Source: Nitrosomonas sp. Nm132 (GTDB lineage: Bacteria > Pseudomonadota > Gammaproteobacteria > Burkholderiales > Nitrosomonadaceae). Taken from it: a stretch of DNA of 64,000 nt. Position 1 is the first letter of the stretch. Every line of letters begins with the position of its first letter. The notes under the pieces were generated by a model. It did not search any database, was not told where the DNA came from, and worked only from the letters and a program-made list of their open reading frames with translations. Location: the NCBI RefSeq assembly GCF_900100485.1, contig NZ_FNDH01000007.1, positions 1 through 64,000 of the forward strand. Reading direction: 5' to 3'. A program made the translations under genes and the position numbers. Below, piece after piece: positions 27,551 to 38,189 of this stretch.

Positions 27551-28879
27551 TTAGTTCCTGCCAATGGAGTAGTAGGTAAAGCCCTTGCCCCCCATGCGTT
27601 CAGGACTGAACAGGTTGCGACCATCAAAGATGACAGGTTTTTTTAATTCAGCCTTGATCAGATCGAAATCCGGCGCACGAAACTGCTGCCACTCGGTGAC
27701 AATCATTAGCGCATCAGCATTGTGCAATGCAGCCTCTTTGGTGCCCATCAAAGTCAGATCATCGCGTTGCCCATAGATGCGCTGGCACTCGTCCATCGCT
27801 ACAGGGTCAAACGCCTGTATCTTTGCGCCGGACTGCCATAGCGCTTCCATGAGAGTGCGACTAGGAGCTTCTCGCATATCGTCAGTGTTAGGCTTAAAGC
27901 TCAGACCCCAGAGAGCGATGATCTTGCCAGAGAGGTTATTTGCTCCCCCGAAATGTTTAACGAGCTTTTCAAAAAGCTTGATCTTCTGGCGATTGTTGAC
28001 CGCTTCCACCGCTTTGATCAGTTCAGCCGTGTAACCGGCTTGTGCGGCAGTGCGTTCCAGTGCTTGCACGTCTTTGGGGAAACAACTGCCACCATAGCCA
28101 CAGCCAGGGTAGATGAAGTGATAGCCGATACGTGGATCGGCACCTATGCCTTTGCGTACTTCTTCAATGTCGGCTCCGAAGATTTCAGCCATATTGGCTA
28201 ACTCATTCATGAAGCTAATCTTGGTCGCCAACATCGCATTGGCGGCATATTTGGTGAGCTCGGCGCTTTTCACATCCATGAAAATAGTGCGCTCATGGTT
28301 GCGGTTAAAGGGCTCGTAAAGCTCATTCATACGCTTGCGGGCTTCAGCCGATTGCGTGCCAATGATGATGCGATCAGGTTTTAGGAAGTCGCTGACAGCC
28401 GCGCCTTCCTTTAAGAATTCAGGATTGGAGACCACATCGAAGGGGATTTTCTCGTCACGTTCCGTAAGTATCTGAGCCACTCGAGCTTGCACCTTGTTCG
28501 CTGTGCCGACTGGAACGGTTGATTTATTGATGATGACTTTGTAATTCTGCATATTGCGGGCAATGCTTTCGGCTACAGCCAATACATATTGCAAATCAGC
28601 CGAGCCATTCTCATCCGGTGGCGTGCCAACAGCAATAAACTGGATTTCGGCATGGTCAACCCCGGTGGCGACGTTGGTGGTGAACTGCAGGCGACCTTCG
28701 CCTATATTTCGTGCAACGATCGCATCGAGACCGGGCTCCCAGATGGGCAGTATGCCATTATTCAGATTATCGATCTTGGTTTGATCGACATCAATACAGA
28801 CCACATTGTGCCCAGCTTCCGCCAGACAGGCCCCCGTGACCAAGCCAACATATCCAGTGCCGAAAATGCTGAGTTTCAT
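27551..28879 (-). CDS. ugd: UDP-glucose 6-dehydrogenase
   Basis: Oxidises UDP-glucose to UDP-glucuronate with two [23 protein letters not shown] is the Rossmann motif, NKSTVPVGT and [11 protein letters not shown] are conserved, and the catalytic Cys (about residue 262) is in [13 protein letters not shown]. Length 442 aa is usual. ATG at 28879 with AAGGGG upstream. It is the first gene of the operon that runs to 17815; a sigma-54 promoter about 450 bp upstream reads toward it through a long leader with no other gene. Confidence 0.95.
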   Translation of the reverse strand: MKLSIFGTGYVGLVTGACLAEAGHNVVCIDVDQTKIDNLNNGILPIWEPGLDAIVARNIGEGRLQFTTNVATGVDHAEIQFIAVGTPPDENGSADLQYVLAVAESIARNMQNYKVIINKSTVPVGTANKVQARVAQILTERDEKIPFDVVSNPEFLKEGAAVSDFLKPDRIIIGTQSAEARKRMNELYEPFNRNHERTIFMDVKSAELTKYAANAMLATKISFMNELANMAEIFGADIEEVRKGIGADPRIGYHFIYPGCGYGGSCFPKDVQALERTAAQAGYTAELIKAVEAVNNRQKIKLFEKLVKHFGGANNLSGKIIALWGLSFKPNTDDMREAPSRTLMEALWQSGAKIQAFDPVAMDECQRIYGQRDDLTLMGTKEAALHNADALMIVTEWQQFRAPDFDLIKAELKKPVIFDGRNLFSPERMGGKGFTYYSIGRN

Positions 28880-29326
28880 TAATGCTCTAATCCCCTTGTA
28901 TGATAATACGATTAATAAAGCTAAAAAAATCCCAATTCCGTCAACAACGGGTGTGGGAGCGTCGCGCTGCTTATGATCACCAGGATAATCAGAGATGTCG
29001 TGAGCTAGTGCGGCTGAGATAGCTAGACGAATAATCCCCCGCTGCTAATAGCGCATTGAGCATAAAAATTAGCACTTACTTCATGATTTTAATCTCTTTA
29101 GTTAATTCTGCTTTTTCCTCTTAGGGAAAAAAGGTTGCTCCGAAGTTAATCGGTGCTAATTAATGAGAAAACTACCTCAACCGCTTAACCGCTTGGCTTG
29201 TGAACAATGGTTTATTGACAAACTTGTCCAATTACGATCATACATTGAAACATTCATGTTATGCGTTTTAGTATAACTATCATTTATTGTAATATAAATG
29301 TCATTTGCTTCTACAAATAGAAAACA
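28880..29326 (-). other. Long untranslated leader of the ugd operon
   Basis: About 447 bp between the sigma-54 promoter and ugd. Near the promoter a minus-strand frame (MNVSMYDRNWTSLSINH...) of 26 codons shares its first codons with copy P, where the start is mutated; it may be the start of a lost gene. No JUMPstart/ops element or terminator is recognised. Confidence 0.4.
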
Positions 29327-29342
29327 AGCAAAAAGTGTGCCG
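29327..29342 (-). promoter_or_regulatory. Sigma-54 promoter (copy Q), upstream of the ugd operon
   Basis: Minus-strand CGGCACACTTTTTGCT matches GGCAC-N5-TTGCT exactly, with GG and GC 10 nt apart. Confidence 0.7.
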
Positions 29343-29394
29343 TGTTGAATTAAATATTGAAAATCAATTGGTTGTATTTAATAAAAATGAGTAT

Positions 29395-29413
29395 GTGTAA
29401 ACATTTCCGACAA
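29395..29413 (-). promoter_or_regulatory. Upstream activator site (copy Q)
   Basis: Minus-strand TTGTCGGAAATGTTTACAC, about 53 bp upstream of the -24 box; third instance of TTGTCG-N6-TTTACAC. Confidence 0.65.
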
Positions 29414-29559
29414 AAATATTAGCTGTTAACCATATATTTTAGAGTCTAATTCATTATGTTAAATGCGAATTAAGAGCTGAAATAGAAACCAGTTCATTGA
29501 TAACGTTAAACTATTGAGGAAGACATCATCCAACCTCAATAAGTCAAGGTAACGAATGA

Positions 29560-30434
29560 ATTGATTGGCAAGACCGATTAACAACGGCGGATTCTAGTTT
29601 GCGTGATTGGTTTCCGCGACTTCCGAGTTATGTGGCTTATGTTCAGCGCCTGAATCGGGTAGCCGATGTGTTTGCGCCTTTATTAGCACTGATTCAGCAA
29701 GGACAGGAAGACAAAAATCCATGGCAAGCTTGGCTGATCGATTCATTCTCAGTAGCCAAGGCCCAAGCAAGGCTATCGGTTTAACCTGAATATTTCATAA
29801 ATTGGCACGTGCCCTCACTTGTCTTTTGATTAATAAGAAAGATTTTGCTCAGTCGGGTGTATGAATCACTACACCCCTCTTTCTCAAAACTTCCCTATTA
29901 ATCAAAATCTTGCGTGATCATCACGCGAATTTATGAAATATTCGGGTTAACGCGCGTGTAGCGAAAGAATTGGCGGATTCAGGCTACTGATCAACAAAGA
30001 AGTTGTACTACCATGGCGTCCGGGTCCCTATCATGGGACGCCGCCAACCAGGCTCATTGCCGATCCCTGAGTACATCGGTGTGACCGGCGTCAGTGACCA
30101 TGATGGCAAGATATTTGATCAGATTCGACCGCAATTGCACAGCAATGAACTGTATGGCGATAAAGCTTATCAACGGCCCGACGTCATTGACACTATCTGG
30201 AGCCACAGGATCAATGGCTGCTAACCGCCACCGACACGGATTTCGCGCCCTGGCATATCGTGCATTCGGACGACAAGAAGCGCGCGCCTGAATCTGATTG
30301 CGCATCTGCTGAAGCAGATTCCCTACGAGCGCATACCACACAAGAAGATCAAACTGCCCAAGCGCATCACGGAGCGCGCCTATGATGATCAGACGACCAT
30401 GGTCGGCCGGCGCTGGATTCCAGAGATTTATTAA
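29560..30434 (+). pseudogene. DDE transposase relic interrupted by a MITE
   Basis: Pieces in different frames read LRDWFPRLPSYVAYVQRLNR, WLIDSFSVAK, then GYRFNARVAKELADSGY after removal of the MITE, YYHGVRVPIMGRRQPGSLPI, EYIGVTGVSDHDGKIFDQIR and LYGDKAYQRPD. This is an IS4/IS982-like DDE transposase core; the exact family is unsure. Frameshifts and a stop after SGY show that it is dead. The last frame (KIKLPKRITERAYDDQTTMV) ends at 30434 and may come from a second element. Confidence 0.7.
29782..29949 (+). mobile_element. Palindromic MITE, full-length copy 5, inside a transposase relic
   Basis: 168 bp, forward, left end TAACCT, right end GGGTTA. Removing it with one TA rejoins GGC TAT CGG TTT AAC GCG CGT as GYRFNARV. 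Confidence 0.93.
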
Positions 30435-30442
30435 ACCCTGCG

Positions 30443-30494
30443 TCTACGTATTTGCACGTATTTCTTTAACCAGCGTATTTTAATAAGCTATTAG
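30443..30494 (+). promoter_or_regulatory. TACGTG-N4-CACGTA promoter module A, before the efflux operon
   Basis: CTACGTATTTGCACGTATTT followed by CAGCGTATTTTAATAAGCTA. Shared core with modules at 43736, 47191, 53673 (minus) and 54200: an interrupted palindrome, then about 20 bp, then TATTTTAATAATCT as a likely -10 region. The adaptor gene starts about 95 bp downstream. The upstream extension seen in the other copies is only weakly present here. Confidence 0.6.
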
Positions 30495-30587
30495 AGAAAC
30501 AGAGTGTAATCAAAGAGGGCGTTGATTTTTCCTGGACACCATTTTGAATGCCGGTGCGCCATACGGCGACCGCAAGGGAGTTTTTCT

Positions 30588-31775
30588 ATGTGCACACGAG
30601 TCCTCGCTATTATCCTTGCCCTTGTTGCTTTCGCCGCGCTCGCGCTCGCTGGCTGCTCAAAGGAAACGTCTGCACCACAGCCACGCCCGGCGCCCGAGGT
30701 GACCGTGCTGACCGTAACGCCACGGGATATTTCCTATACGCCCAGTTTCGTTGCGCAGACCGAAAGTTCGCGCCAAGTCGATATTGTCGCTCGCGTTTCG
30801 GGTTTCCTCGACCGCATTGCGTACCAGGAAGGTGATCTGGTGAAGGAAGGGCAATTGCTGTTTCAGCTCGACCCCAAGCCGTTCAAGGCTCAACTGGAGG
30901 CTGCCCGCGGTGAGCTGCAGGCGCAGCAGGCAAGGTTTAAAACAGCGAGTGCCAATCTCAAGCGCGTCAAGCCGCTCACCGAGCAGGACGCACTTTCCCA
31001 GGCAGATCTGGATCGGGCGCAGGGCGAATTCGACGCATCGAAAGCGGCCGTGTTTGCGGCCAGCGCGAAAGTGAAAGAAGCTGAGCTGAATCTCAGTTAT
31101 ACGACCATCCATTCTCCGGTAACAGGTCTGGCGAGCCGCTCACTCCAGCGCGAGGGGGCGTATGTGAACGCGATGACGGAGACTGCGAACCTTACCTACG
31201 TTGCCGCGATCGATCCGATCTGGGTTACATTCAGCGTTTCGCAGAATCTGATGGCACGCTGGCGCGAGGAAAGCCAAAAAGAGCTGATTGTTATGCCAAA
31301 GAGCCTAGATTATGAGGTAGAGCTGGTTCTCCCTGACGGCACGCCATTTGCAGAGAGAGGCAAGATCAATTTTGCCGATCCCTCGTTCAGCCAGGATACC
31401 GGCTCGTTCATGGTGCGCGCGGTGCTGCCAAATCCAGAGAGGGAGCTCCGTCCCGGCATGTTCGTGACGGCATACCTGAAAGGTGCGCTGCGGCCCAACG
31501 CGGTCGTGGTGCCGCAGCTCTCGGTGCAGCAGGGCTCGAATGGTCACATTGTATATGTGATCAAGCCGGACGACACTGCGGAGGTGCGGCCAGTGGTGGT
31601 CGGTGACTACGAGGGCGAGAAAGACATCGTGATCGTGACTGGACTCCAGGCCGGAGACCGGATCGTGGTGGACGGCGTGCTCAAGGTGGTTCCCGGTCAG
31701 CCGGTCAAGATCATGGAGCCGGCTGCGGACAAGGATGAAGCAGTGGTGAATCCCGTCGCGGCTGGGCAGAAGTAG
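30588..31775 (+). CDS. RND efflux periplasmic adaptor (membrane fusion protein)
   Basis: Periplasmic adaptor joining the RND pump at 31786 to the outer-membrane channel at 34979. The signal peptide ends in a lipobox (LALAGC), so it is a lipoprotein. The order is a beta-barrel strand, the lipoyl half VDIVARVSGFLDRIAYQEGD, a coiled-coil hairpin (about residues 90-160), the second lipoyl half, and a membrane-proximal domain (GDRIVVDGVLKVVPGQPV). The ATG at 30588 has AGGGAG upstream; the longer frame from 30522 would bury the signal peptide. 395 aa, normal for AcrA/MexA-type proteins. First gene of a three-gene operon with a stress-type promoter module upstream; no local repressor gene is present. 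Confidence 0.93.
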   Translation: MCTRVLAIILALVAFAALALAGCSKETSAPQPRPAPEVTVLTVTPRDISYTPSFVAQTESSRQVDIVARVSGFLDRIAYQEGDLVKEGQLLFQLDPKPFKAQLEAARGELQAQQARFKTASANLKRVKPLTEQDALSQADLDRAQGEFDASKAAVFAASAKVKEAELNLSYTTIHSPVTGLASRSLQREGAYVNAMTETANLTYVAAIDPIWVTFSVSQNLMARWREESQKELIVMPKSLDYEVELVLPDGTPFAERGKINFADPSFSQDTGSFMVRAVLPNPERELRPGMFVTAYLKGALRPNAVVVPQLSVQQGSNGHIVYVIKPDDTAEVRPVVVGDYEGEKDIVIVTGLQAGDRIVVDGVLKVVPGQPVKIMEPAADKDEAVVNPVAAGQK

Positions 31776-31785
31776 GGGCGGCGCC

Positions 31786-34700
31786 ATGTTCACTCACTTT
31801 TTTATCGACCGTCCGATTCTCTCCGCTGTCATCTCGATCTTGATCGTACTCGCGGGCGCGGTGTCGATGTCTGTCTCGCCAATCGAGCAGTATCCCGATA
31901 TGGCGCCACCGCAGGTTACGATTGATGCGCGCTATCCCGGCGCCACCGCTGAGGTGATCGCAAACAATGTGGCGGCGCCCATCGAGGCGCAACTGAACGG
32001 GCTGGACAATCTGCTCTATTTCTATTCAACCAGCTCCTCGAGCGGCAACGTGCAGATCGTCGTCGTGTTCAAGCAAGGCAGCAACCCGGATATTAATCAG
32101 GTCAACGTGCAGAACCGCTTAAGCCAGGCGATGCCTCAGTTGCCGGAGGTGGTGACCCAGCAGGGGATTACGGTAGATAAGAAATCGCCCAGCATCATGA
32201 TGGTGGTGTCGGTCTACTCGCCCGACGAACGCTACGACTCAGCCTATATCGCCAACTATACCAATCTCTACGTGCTCGATGAGTTGAAGCGTGTGCCAGG
32301 GGCGAACCGCTCCTCGGTGTTCGGGCTCCCCGATATTGCGATGCGTGTATGGTTACGTCCTGACCGCATGGCCCAGCTTGGCATCACAGTGAGCGAAGTG
32401 AGTAGCGCGATCCAGAGTCAGAATCAAACTTTCGGCATTGGCCAGCTTGGCGCGCCACCGGTGCCGCCCTCTGTGGAGCAGCAGTTCGTAGTGACGGCGC
32501 AAGGCCTGCTCACCAAGCCGGAGGAGTTTGAGAACATCATCGTCCGCACTGCCAAGGAGGGTGCTGCCATCGTCCGCATCAAGGATATCGGGCGGGTCGA
32601 GCTTTCCCGGCGGGATTACTCCATGCCGAGCCGCATGAACGGCAAGACTGCGACCACGATCGGCGTCTATCAGCAGCCGGGCGCGAATGCAGTGGAAACT
32701 GCCAAGGGCGTACGCAAGAAAATGGAGGAGCTGAAGGCGAAATTTCCTACCGGCCTGGATTACAAGATCGTGCTCGATACTAGCCAGTTTACCCTCTACT
32801 CGATCGATAAGGTGGTGCATACCTTCTTTGAGGCGGTGGTGCTGGTGGTGCTGGTCGTGTTTGTCTTCCTGCAGTCACTGCGGGCGACCGTCATTCCGAT
32901 CCTGGCGGTGCCGGTGTCGATCATTGGCACGTTCGTCGGCATGTATATGCTCGGGTTCTCGGTCAACATGCTGACCATGTTCGGTATGATTCTCGCGATC
33001 GGACTGGTGGTGGACGATGCCATCGTGGTGGTCGAGAACGTCGAAACAAACATCACCAAGAAAGGGTTAAGCCCACTGGCCGCCGCCAAAGAGGCAATGA
33101 CAGAGATTGCGGGTGCGCTGATTTCGATTGTGCTGGTGCTGCTGGCAGTGTTCCTGCCAGTTGCATTTCTTGGCGGGGTGACTGGAACGCTGTACAAACA
33201 GTTCGCGGTTACCATCGCCATTTCGATGGTGATCTCGGGAATCATTGCGTTGACTCTGTCACCGGCGCTGGCCGCAATCATCATCAAGGCTCATCACGGC
33301 AAGAAGAACCGGTTTTTCCAGGCATTCGAAAACACGTTCGAGTCTCTCCAGCGCGGATTCCTGAGTAACGTTGCTCGCGTCATGCAACTGTGGCCGGTTT
33401 CTCTCATTGTGTTCGGCGGGGTGGTGGTCGGCATCCTGCTGATGTTCCGTATTCTGCCGGCAAGCTTTGTGCCGGAAGAGGACCAGGGCTATTTCTTCGT
33501 GCTTGCCCAGGTTACCGACACGGCCAGTCTCAACGTCACGAGCCGTTTCAGCCAAGAACTGGAGCAGATCGTGCTCAAGGATCCCGCCGTACAGGATGTC
33601 GGTACGGTCAACGGTTACAGTTTTGTCGATGGTCAGCAGAACAACAGCGCTGCGCTCATGTTCGGTTTGCTGAAACCTTTTGAGGAACGCAAGGATGCGA
33701 GTCTGCTGTCATTCGATACACTGAAGCGGCTTAACGCGCAGTTCGCAACACACAAGGATGGCAAGGCTTTCGCGGTCAATCCGCCCTCGATCCCCGGCTT
33801 AGGCACCACGGGTGGTTTCGAGTTCTACATCCAGAACCGCGGTTCGGGTGATCCGCGCGCTACTGATGCTGCGCTCAAGGCGTTCCTTGCCAAGGCGCGC
33901 GAGCGCAAGGAATTGCAGGCAGTGAACACGACATTCAGTGCGAACAGCCAACAGCTGTTCGTCGATCTTGATCGTAACAAGGCCGAAGTGCTAGGCGTGC
34001 ACGTGGCCGATGTCTTCAACACGATGCAGGCCTACTTCGGTTCCCAGGTGGCTGGCCAGTTCTCGCAGTTTAGTCGCGTATGGTTCGTCATTATCCAGGC
34101 TGATGCGACCTACCGTGTGAACCCGGAGGATTTCAGCAAGGTCTATGTTCGCTCGTCAAATGGCGCTAATGTGTCACTTTCATCGTTGATCACGACTCGC
34201 TATATTGCCTCACCGAAGCTGATGACGCGCTTTAATGGCTTTCCGGCGGTGAAGATTACTGGCAGCCAGGCTCCCGGTTACAGCTCGGGAGACGCAATCC
34301 GGGCGATGGAGGAATTGGCGCGCGATACACTGCCTGGCGACTTTGCCTACGCTTGGGCGGGACAGGCGCTGCAGGAAAAGGGTGCCGGCGGGACTTCTTC
34401 ATCAGCTTTTATTTTCGGCCTGATCGTGGTGTTTCTGCTGCTCGCTGCGCAGTTCGAGAAGTGGACGCTTCCCATTGCAGTGGTGCTCACCGTTCCCTTC
34501 GCCGTCCTGGGTGCGCTGCTGCTGACCTGGCTGCTCGGGCTCGAGAACGATGTTTATTTCCAGGTCGGCTTGGTGACACTGGTCGGGCTGTCTGCAAAAA
34601 ACGCGATTCTGATTTGCGAGTTTGCGATTGAGCGCGTCCGTCACGGCATGCCGCCGCGGGAGGCGGCTATTGAGGCGGCGGGACTGCGGCTGCGCGCCAT

Positions 34701-34977
34701 CATGATGACCTCATTCGCCTTCATCCTTGGTTGCGTGCCGCTCGCGATCGCGACCGGGCCCGGCGCGAACAGTCTGCGCGCGATTGGCACCGGCGTGATT
34801 GGCGGGATGCTCGCGTCCACGCTGATCGCAATCTTTTTTGTGCCGCTGTTTTTCTGGTTGTTGGAATCGATGAGCGCGAAGTTCGCTGGCAAGAAAGCGC
34901 CTGAGGGGGGTCAGGATGAGGGTGCACCCGCATCCGCGCCCACAGAAGTATCGCCTGCAAAAGTGGAGGGCGATTGA
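31786..34977 (+). CDS. RND multidrug efflux permease (HAE1 family)
   Basis: Inner-membrane proton-driven pump of 1063 aa with twelve helices and two large periplasmic loops. MFTHFFIDRPILSAVISILI opens TM1; the proton-relay pair Asp410-Asp411 is in GLVVDDAIVVVENVE, and the relay Lys lies in VGLSAKNAILICEFA. QFSQFSRVWFVIIQADATYR is typical of hydrophobe/amphiphile exporters. It begins 11 bp after the adaptor. The C-terminal 30 residues are rich in Gly, Ala and Pro and extend beyond the last helix. Substrates cannot be predicted. Confidence 0.96.
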   Translation: MFTHFFIDRPILSAVISILIVLAGAVSMSVSPIEQYPDMAPPQVTIDARYPGATAEVIANNVAAPIEAQLNGLDNLLYFYSTSSSSGNVQIVVVFKQGSNPDINQVNVQNRLSQAMPQLPEVVTQQGITVDKKSPSIMMVVSVYSPDERYDSAYIANYTNLYVLDELKRVPGANRSSVFGLPDIAMRVWLRPDRMAQLGITVSEVSSAIQSQNQTFGIGQLGAPPVPPSVEQQFVVTAQGLLTKPEEFENIIVRTAKEGAAIVRIKDIGRVELSRRDYSMPSRMNGKTATTIGVYQQPGANAVETAKGVRKKMEELKAKFPTGLDYKIVLDTSQFTLYSIDKVVHTFFEAVVLVVLVVFVFLQSLRATVIPILAVPVSIIGTFVGMYMLGFSVNMLTMFGMILAIGLVVDDAIVVVENVETNITKKGLSPLAAAKEAMTEIAGALISIVLVLLAVFLPVAFLGGVTGTLYKQFAVTIAISMVISGIIALTLSPALAAIIIKAHHGKKNRFFQAFENTFESLQRGFLSNVARVMQLWPVSLIVFGGVVVGILLMFRILPASFVPEEDQGYFFVLAQVTDTASLNVTSRFSQELEQIVLKDPAVQDVGTVNGYSFVDGQQNNSAALMFGLLKPFEERKDASLLSFDTLKRLNAQFATHKDGKAFAVNPPSIPGLGTTGGFEFYIQNRGSGDPRATDAALKAFLAKARERKELQAVNTTFSANSQQLFVDLDRNKAEVLGVHVADVFNTMQAYFGSQVAGQFSQFSRVWFVIIQADATYRVNPEDFSKVYVRSSNGANVSLSSLITTRYIASPKLMTRFNGFPAVKITGSQAPGYSSGDAIRAMEELARDTLPGDFAYAWAGQALQEKGAGGTSSSAFIFGLIVVFLLLAAQFEKWTLPIAVVLTVPFAVLGALLLTWLLGLENDVYFQVGLVTLVGLSAKNAILICEFAIERVRHGMPPREAAIEAAGLRLRAIMMTSFAFILGCVPLAIATGPGANSLRAIGTGVIGGMLASTLIAIFFVPLFFWLLESMSAKFAGKKAPEGGQDEGAPASAPTEVSPAKVEGD

Positions 34978-34978
34978 C

Positions 34979-36445
34979 ATGCGCCGTATCGTTCTTCCCA
35001 TGCTCGCAGCTGGTTTACTCACCGCATGTGCGGTGGGTCCCGATTATCTGCGTCCGGTGATCGAGACGCCCGAGAAATGGCGGGTCGACTATCCGCAGGC
35101 GGCAGCGGTCGCGAACGTCGGCTGGTGGGCTGAGTTCGGCGATCCGGCGCTCAACGCGCTCATTGAGACGGCGTTGCATGAAAATCGGGATATCCAGGCC
35201 GCTGCCGCCCGGGTGGATCAGTTCATCGGCGCGTTGCAAACCACTCGCGCGCAGTTCTACCCGCAGATCGGCTACAACGCGGACGCAAGCCGTAACCGCG
35301 CCACGGAACGTGGGCTGACCCCTCTTCCGCCGGGCACTGACCCCTATTACGCGCTCTATCGCGGCGCACTCAACGCGTCTTGGCAAATCGACCTGTTCGG
35401 GCGCATCCGCCGCCAGAGCGAAGCTGCCCAGGCGCTGGTATTTGCCAGCGAGCAGGGCCGCAGGGGGGTCATCCTCTCGGTTGTGACGAGTGTTGCGGCA
35501 AGTTACATTGGATTGCGCGCGCTCGACCGCCAGCTCGAGATCGTGCGTGCCAGTGCGGCGAACTACGCGGATACGCTGCGGATTTTCGAGCTGCGCTACC
35601 AAGGCGGCGTGGTATCGCAGGTGGAACTCTCCCAGGCACTGTCGCAATACCAGCTGGCACTCGCCGCGATTCCATCCATCGAGCAGCAGATCGTCGCGCA
35701 GGAGAATCTCATTTCGATCCTGCTCGGACGTAATCCCACCTCGATCCCGCGCGGCAGCACCATCGACGAACTCATCGCTCCAGCGGTTCCCCCGGACTTG
35801 CCTTCGGCGCTGCTGGAGCGCCGGCCCGACATCGTGCAGGCCGAGCAGAACCTCGTGGCCGCCAATGCCAATGTTGGCGTGGCAAAGTCATTTTATTACC
35901 CGACCATCACGCTCACCGGTCTGCTCGGCTCGGCGAGCACCGCATTCGGCAACTTCCTGACAGGGCCGGCCAGCACATGGTCGGTGGCTGCCGGACTTGC
36001 GGGGCCGATCTTTACTTTCGGCGCGATCGAAGGACAGGTGAAAACCGCGGAAGCAGCCCAGCAGGAAGCGCTTGCCTTCTACCAGGCGATAATCCTCAAC
36101 GCTTTTCGCGAAACGAACGATGCACTCATTGGCGCAGTGAAGCGGCGCGAAGAAGCCGAGGCTCAGGCAAAGCGCGCCATGGCGCTTAAGGAGTACGCGC
36201 GTCTTTCCCGGCTCAAGTTCGACAACGGCTATGCGGACTATATCGAGGTGCTCTACTCGGAGAACGAGCTCTTTAACGCAGAGCTTACCGCAGTGCGCTC
36301 GAAGGCCGCGCGTTATACTGAACTGGTGAACGTCTATAAGGCAACGGGCGGCGGTTGGGTTGACGAAGCCGAGAAGCTCGCGCCGAAGCCACGGTTCATG
36401 ACGGTGAAACCGGTGAGAGAGGATAGCTTGCCGGAAGATAAATGA
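34979..36445 (+). CDS. Outer-membrane efflux lipoprotein (NodT/OprM family)
   Basis: Trimeric outer-membrane channel of the same pump. The signal peptide ends LLTAC, giving a lipidated Cys, followed by AVGPDYLRPVIETPEKW as in the NodT family. Two repeats of long helices cover the rest, with SWQIDLFGRIRRQSEAAQAL and LERRPDIVQAEQNLVAANAN conserved. Start at 34979 is one base past the permease stop, with GGAGGGCG upstream; the longer frame from 34916 overlaps the permease. 488 aa, typical. Confidence 0.95.
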   Translation: MRRIVLPMLAAGLLTACAVGPDYLRPVIETPEKWRVDYPQAAAVANVGWWAEFGDPALNALIETALHENRDIQAAAARVDQFIGALQTTRAQFYPQIGYNADASRNRATERGLTPLPPGTDPYYALYRGALNASWQIDLFGRIRRQSEAAQALVFASEQGRRGVILSVVTSVAASYIGLRALDRQLEIVRASAANYADTLRIFELRYQGGVVSQVELSQALSQYQLALAAIPSIEQQIVAQENLISILLGRNPTSIPRGSTIDELIAPAVPPDLPSALLERRPDIVQAEQNLVAANANVGVAKSFYYPTITLTGLLGSASTAFGNFLTGPASTWSVAAGLAGPIFTFGAIEGQVKTAEAAQQEALAFYQAIILNAFRETNDALIGAVKRREEAEAQAKRAMALKEYARLSRLKFDNGYADYIEVLYSENELFNAELTAVRSKAARYTELVNVYKATGGGWVDEAEKLAPKPRFMTVKPVREDSLPEDK

Positions 36446-36490
36446 TTGTTTTAATTATGTTATGCTACTTATCATCAAAGGATACGAATT

Positions 36491-38137
36491 ATGGCGATTT
36501 CCCCTGATGCAGGCAAACCGGCTCCCAAAGAGATACTCGTTGATTTGGCAAGACTTGAACGGGAGTATTACGCGCGCCGTCCCGACTTGACAGATACTGC
36601 CCAGTTAGTGAGTTTCGGCACCAGTGGGCATCGAGGTTCGCCGCTGCACGGATCATTCACCGAGGCGCACATTCTGGCGATCACCCAGGCCATTTGTGAC
36701 TACCGGCAGGGCCGGGGTATTGACGGGCCGCTCTACCTGGGCAAAGACACGCACGCTTTGTCGGGGCCAGCTCAGCGGACTGCGCTGGAGGTGCTGGCAG
36801 CCAATGGTGTCACAACGATCATCCAGAAGAATGACGGCGTCACGCCGACGCCGGCCATCTCGCGGGCGATCCTCGTTTACAACCGGGATCGTAACGAACA
36901 TCTCGCTGACGGTATCGTCATCACGCCCTCGCACAACCCGCCGGAGGATGGCGGTTTCAAGTACAACCCACCCCACGGCGGGCCCGCTGATGTCGATGTC
37001 ACCAAGTGGGTCGAGCAGCGGGCCAACGAGCTATTGCGCCAAGAGAACCTCAGCGTCAAGCGGATACCCTTTGCATCTGCTCTCCAGGCAGACACGACGC
37101 ATCAGGATGACTTTGTGATGCCTTATGTCGAAGATCTGCGTAACGTGGTCGATATGGACGTCATCCGGGCAGCCGGTTTGAAGCTGGCCGCCGACCCGCT
37201 CGGCGGCGCGGCAGCACCTTACTGGGAGCCTATCAACGCCGTCTATCACCTGGATATTGCGGTCGTGAACCCGACGATCGATCCCACCTTCTCATTCATG
37301 ACGGTCGACCATGACGGCAAAATCCGCATGGATCCTTCCAGTTCCTACGCCATGGCCCGGCTCCTGGGTCTCAAGGATCAATACCGTGTCGCTTTTGCAA
37401 ACGATGCGGATGCTGATCGGCATGGCGTGGTTGTGCCGTCCGTAGGGTTGATGAATGCCAACCACTACCTGGCGGTCGCTATTCACTACTTGCTAACTCA
37501 CCGGAAATGGCCTGCCCACGTGGCTGTCGGCAAGACGCTGGTCAGCAGCAGCATGATCGACCGCGTGGTCAACAAGCTGGGCCATCCGTTGCGTGAGATG
37601 CCGGTGGGCTTCAAGTGGTTCGTGCCGGGATTGCTTGACGGCTCGCTTTGTTTCGGTGGTGAAGAAAGCGCCGGAGCCAGCTTCCTGCGGCATGACAGCA
37701 CCGTGTGGACCACGGACAAGGACGGTCTGATCATGGACTTGCTGGCGGCCGAGATCACGGCTAACACAGGAAAGGACCCCGGCGAGCATTACCAGGAACT
37801 GGAGGCCGAGTTTGGTACACTGTATTACACGCGGATCGATGCCCCTGCGACCCCTGCGCAGAAGGCGAAACTGGCAAAATTGTCAGCGGAAGCGGTTGCA
37901 GCGCCCAAACTCGCGGGCGAGCCCATCCGCATGAAGCTGACCAGTGCCCTGGGTAATAACGCGCCGATTGGCGGCCTCAAGGTGGTGACTGACAGCGGTT
38001 GGTTTGCAGCCCGTCCCTCCGGCACCGAGAACATTTACAAAATCTATGCGGAGAGTTTTAAGGATCAGACTCACCTGGAGGCGATCGTGAGCGAAGCGCA
38101 GGAAATCGTGAGCGCTGCAGTGAGCGGCGCATGGTAA
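36491..38137 (+). CDS. pgm: Phosphoglucomutase
   Basis: Interconverts glucose-1-phosphate and glucose-6-phosphate (548 aa, alpha-D-glucose-specific type). The phosphoserine (about Ser147) is in [20 protein letters not shown], the Mg site in [10 protein letters not shown], sugar binding in [11 protein letters not shown], and the phosphate site in [16 protein letters not shown]. All motifs are intact. It lies 45 bp after the efflux operon but is functionally linked to pgi (52 bp downstream) and, metabolically, to galU. Confidence 0.96.
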   Translation: MAISPDAGKPAPKEILVDLARLEREYYARRPDLTDTAQLVSFGTSGHRGSPLHGSFTEAHILAITQAICDYRQGRGIDGPLYLGKDTHALSGPAQRTALEVLAANGVTTIIQKNDGVTPTPAISRAILVYNRDRNEHLADGIVITPSHNPPEDGGFKYNPPHGGPADVDVTKWVEQRANELLRQENLSVKRIPFASALQADTTHQDDFVMPYVEDLRNVVDMDVIRAAGLKLAADPLGGAAAPYWEPINAVYHLDIAVVNPTIDPTFSFMTVDHDGKIRMDPSSSYAMARLLGLKDQYRVAFANDADADRHGVVVPSVGLMNANHYLAVAIHYLLTHRKWPAHVAVGKTLVSSSMIDRVVNKLGHPLREMPVGFKWFVPGLLDGSLCFGGEESAGASFLRHDSTVWTTDKDGLIMDLLAAEITANTGKDPGEHYQELEAEFGTLYYTRIDAPATPAQKAKLAKLSAEAVAAPKLAGEPIRMKLTSALGNNAPIGGLKVVTDSGWFAARPSGTENIYKIYAESFKDQTHLEAIVSEAQEIVSAAVSGAW

Positions 38138-38189
38138 TGCTTCAAAGTGGCGCGGCCATGCAGACGGCAAATTAGAGGAGACTTTCATC

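Larger units (their letters stand above)
29240..29420 (-). repeat. Promoter-containing repeat Q
   Basis: Diverged second copy of the 14785-14950 repeat, with the same order of conserved blocks and the same embedded promoter and activator site. Confidence 0.75.
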
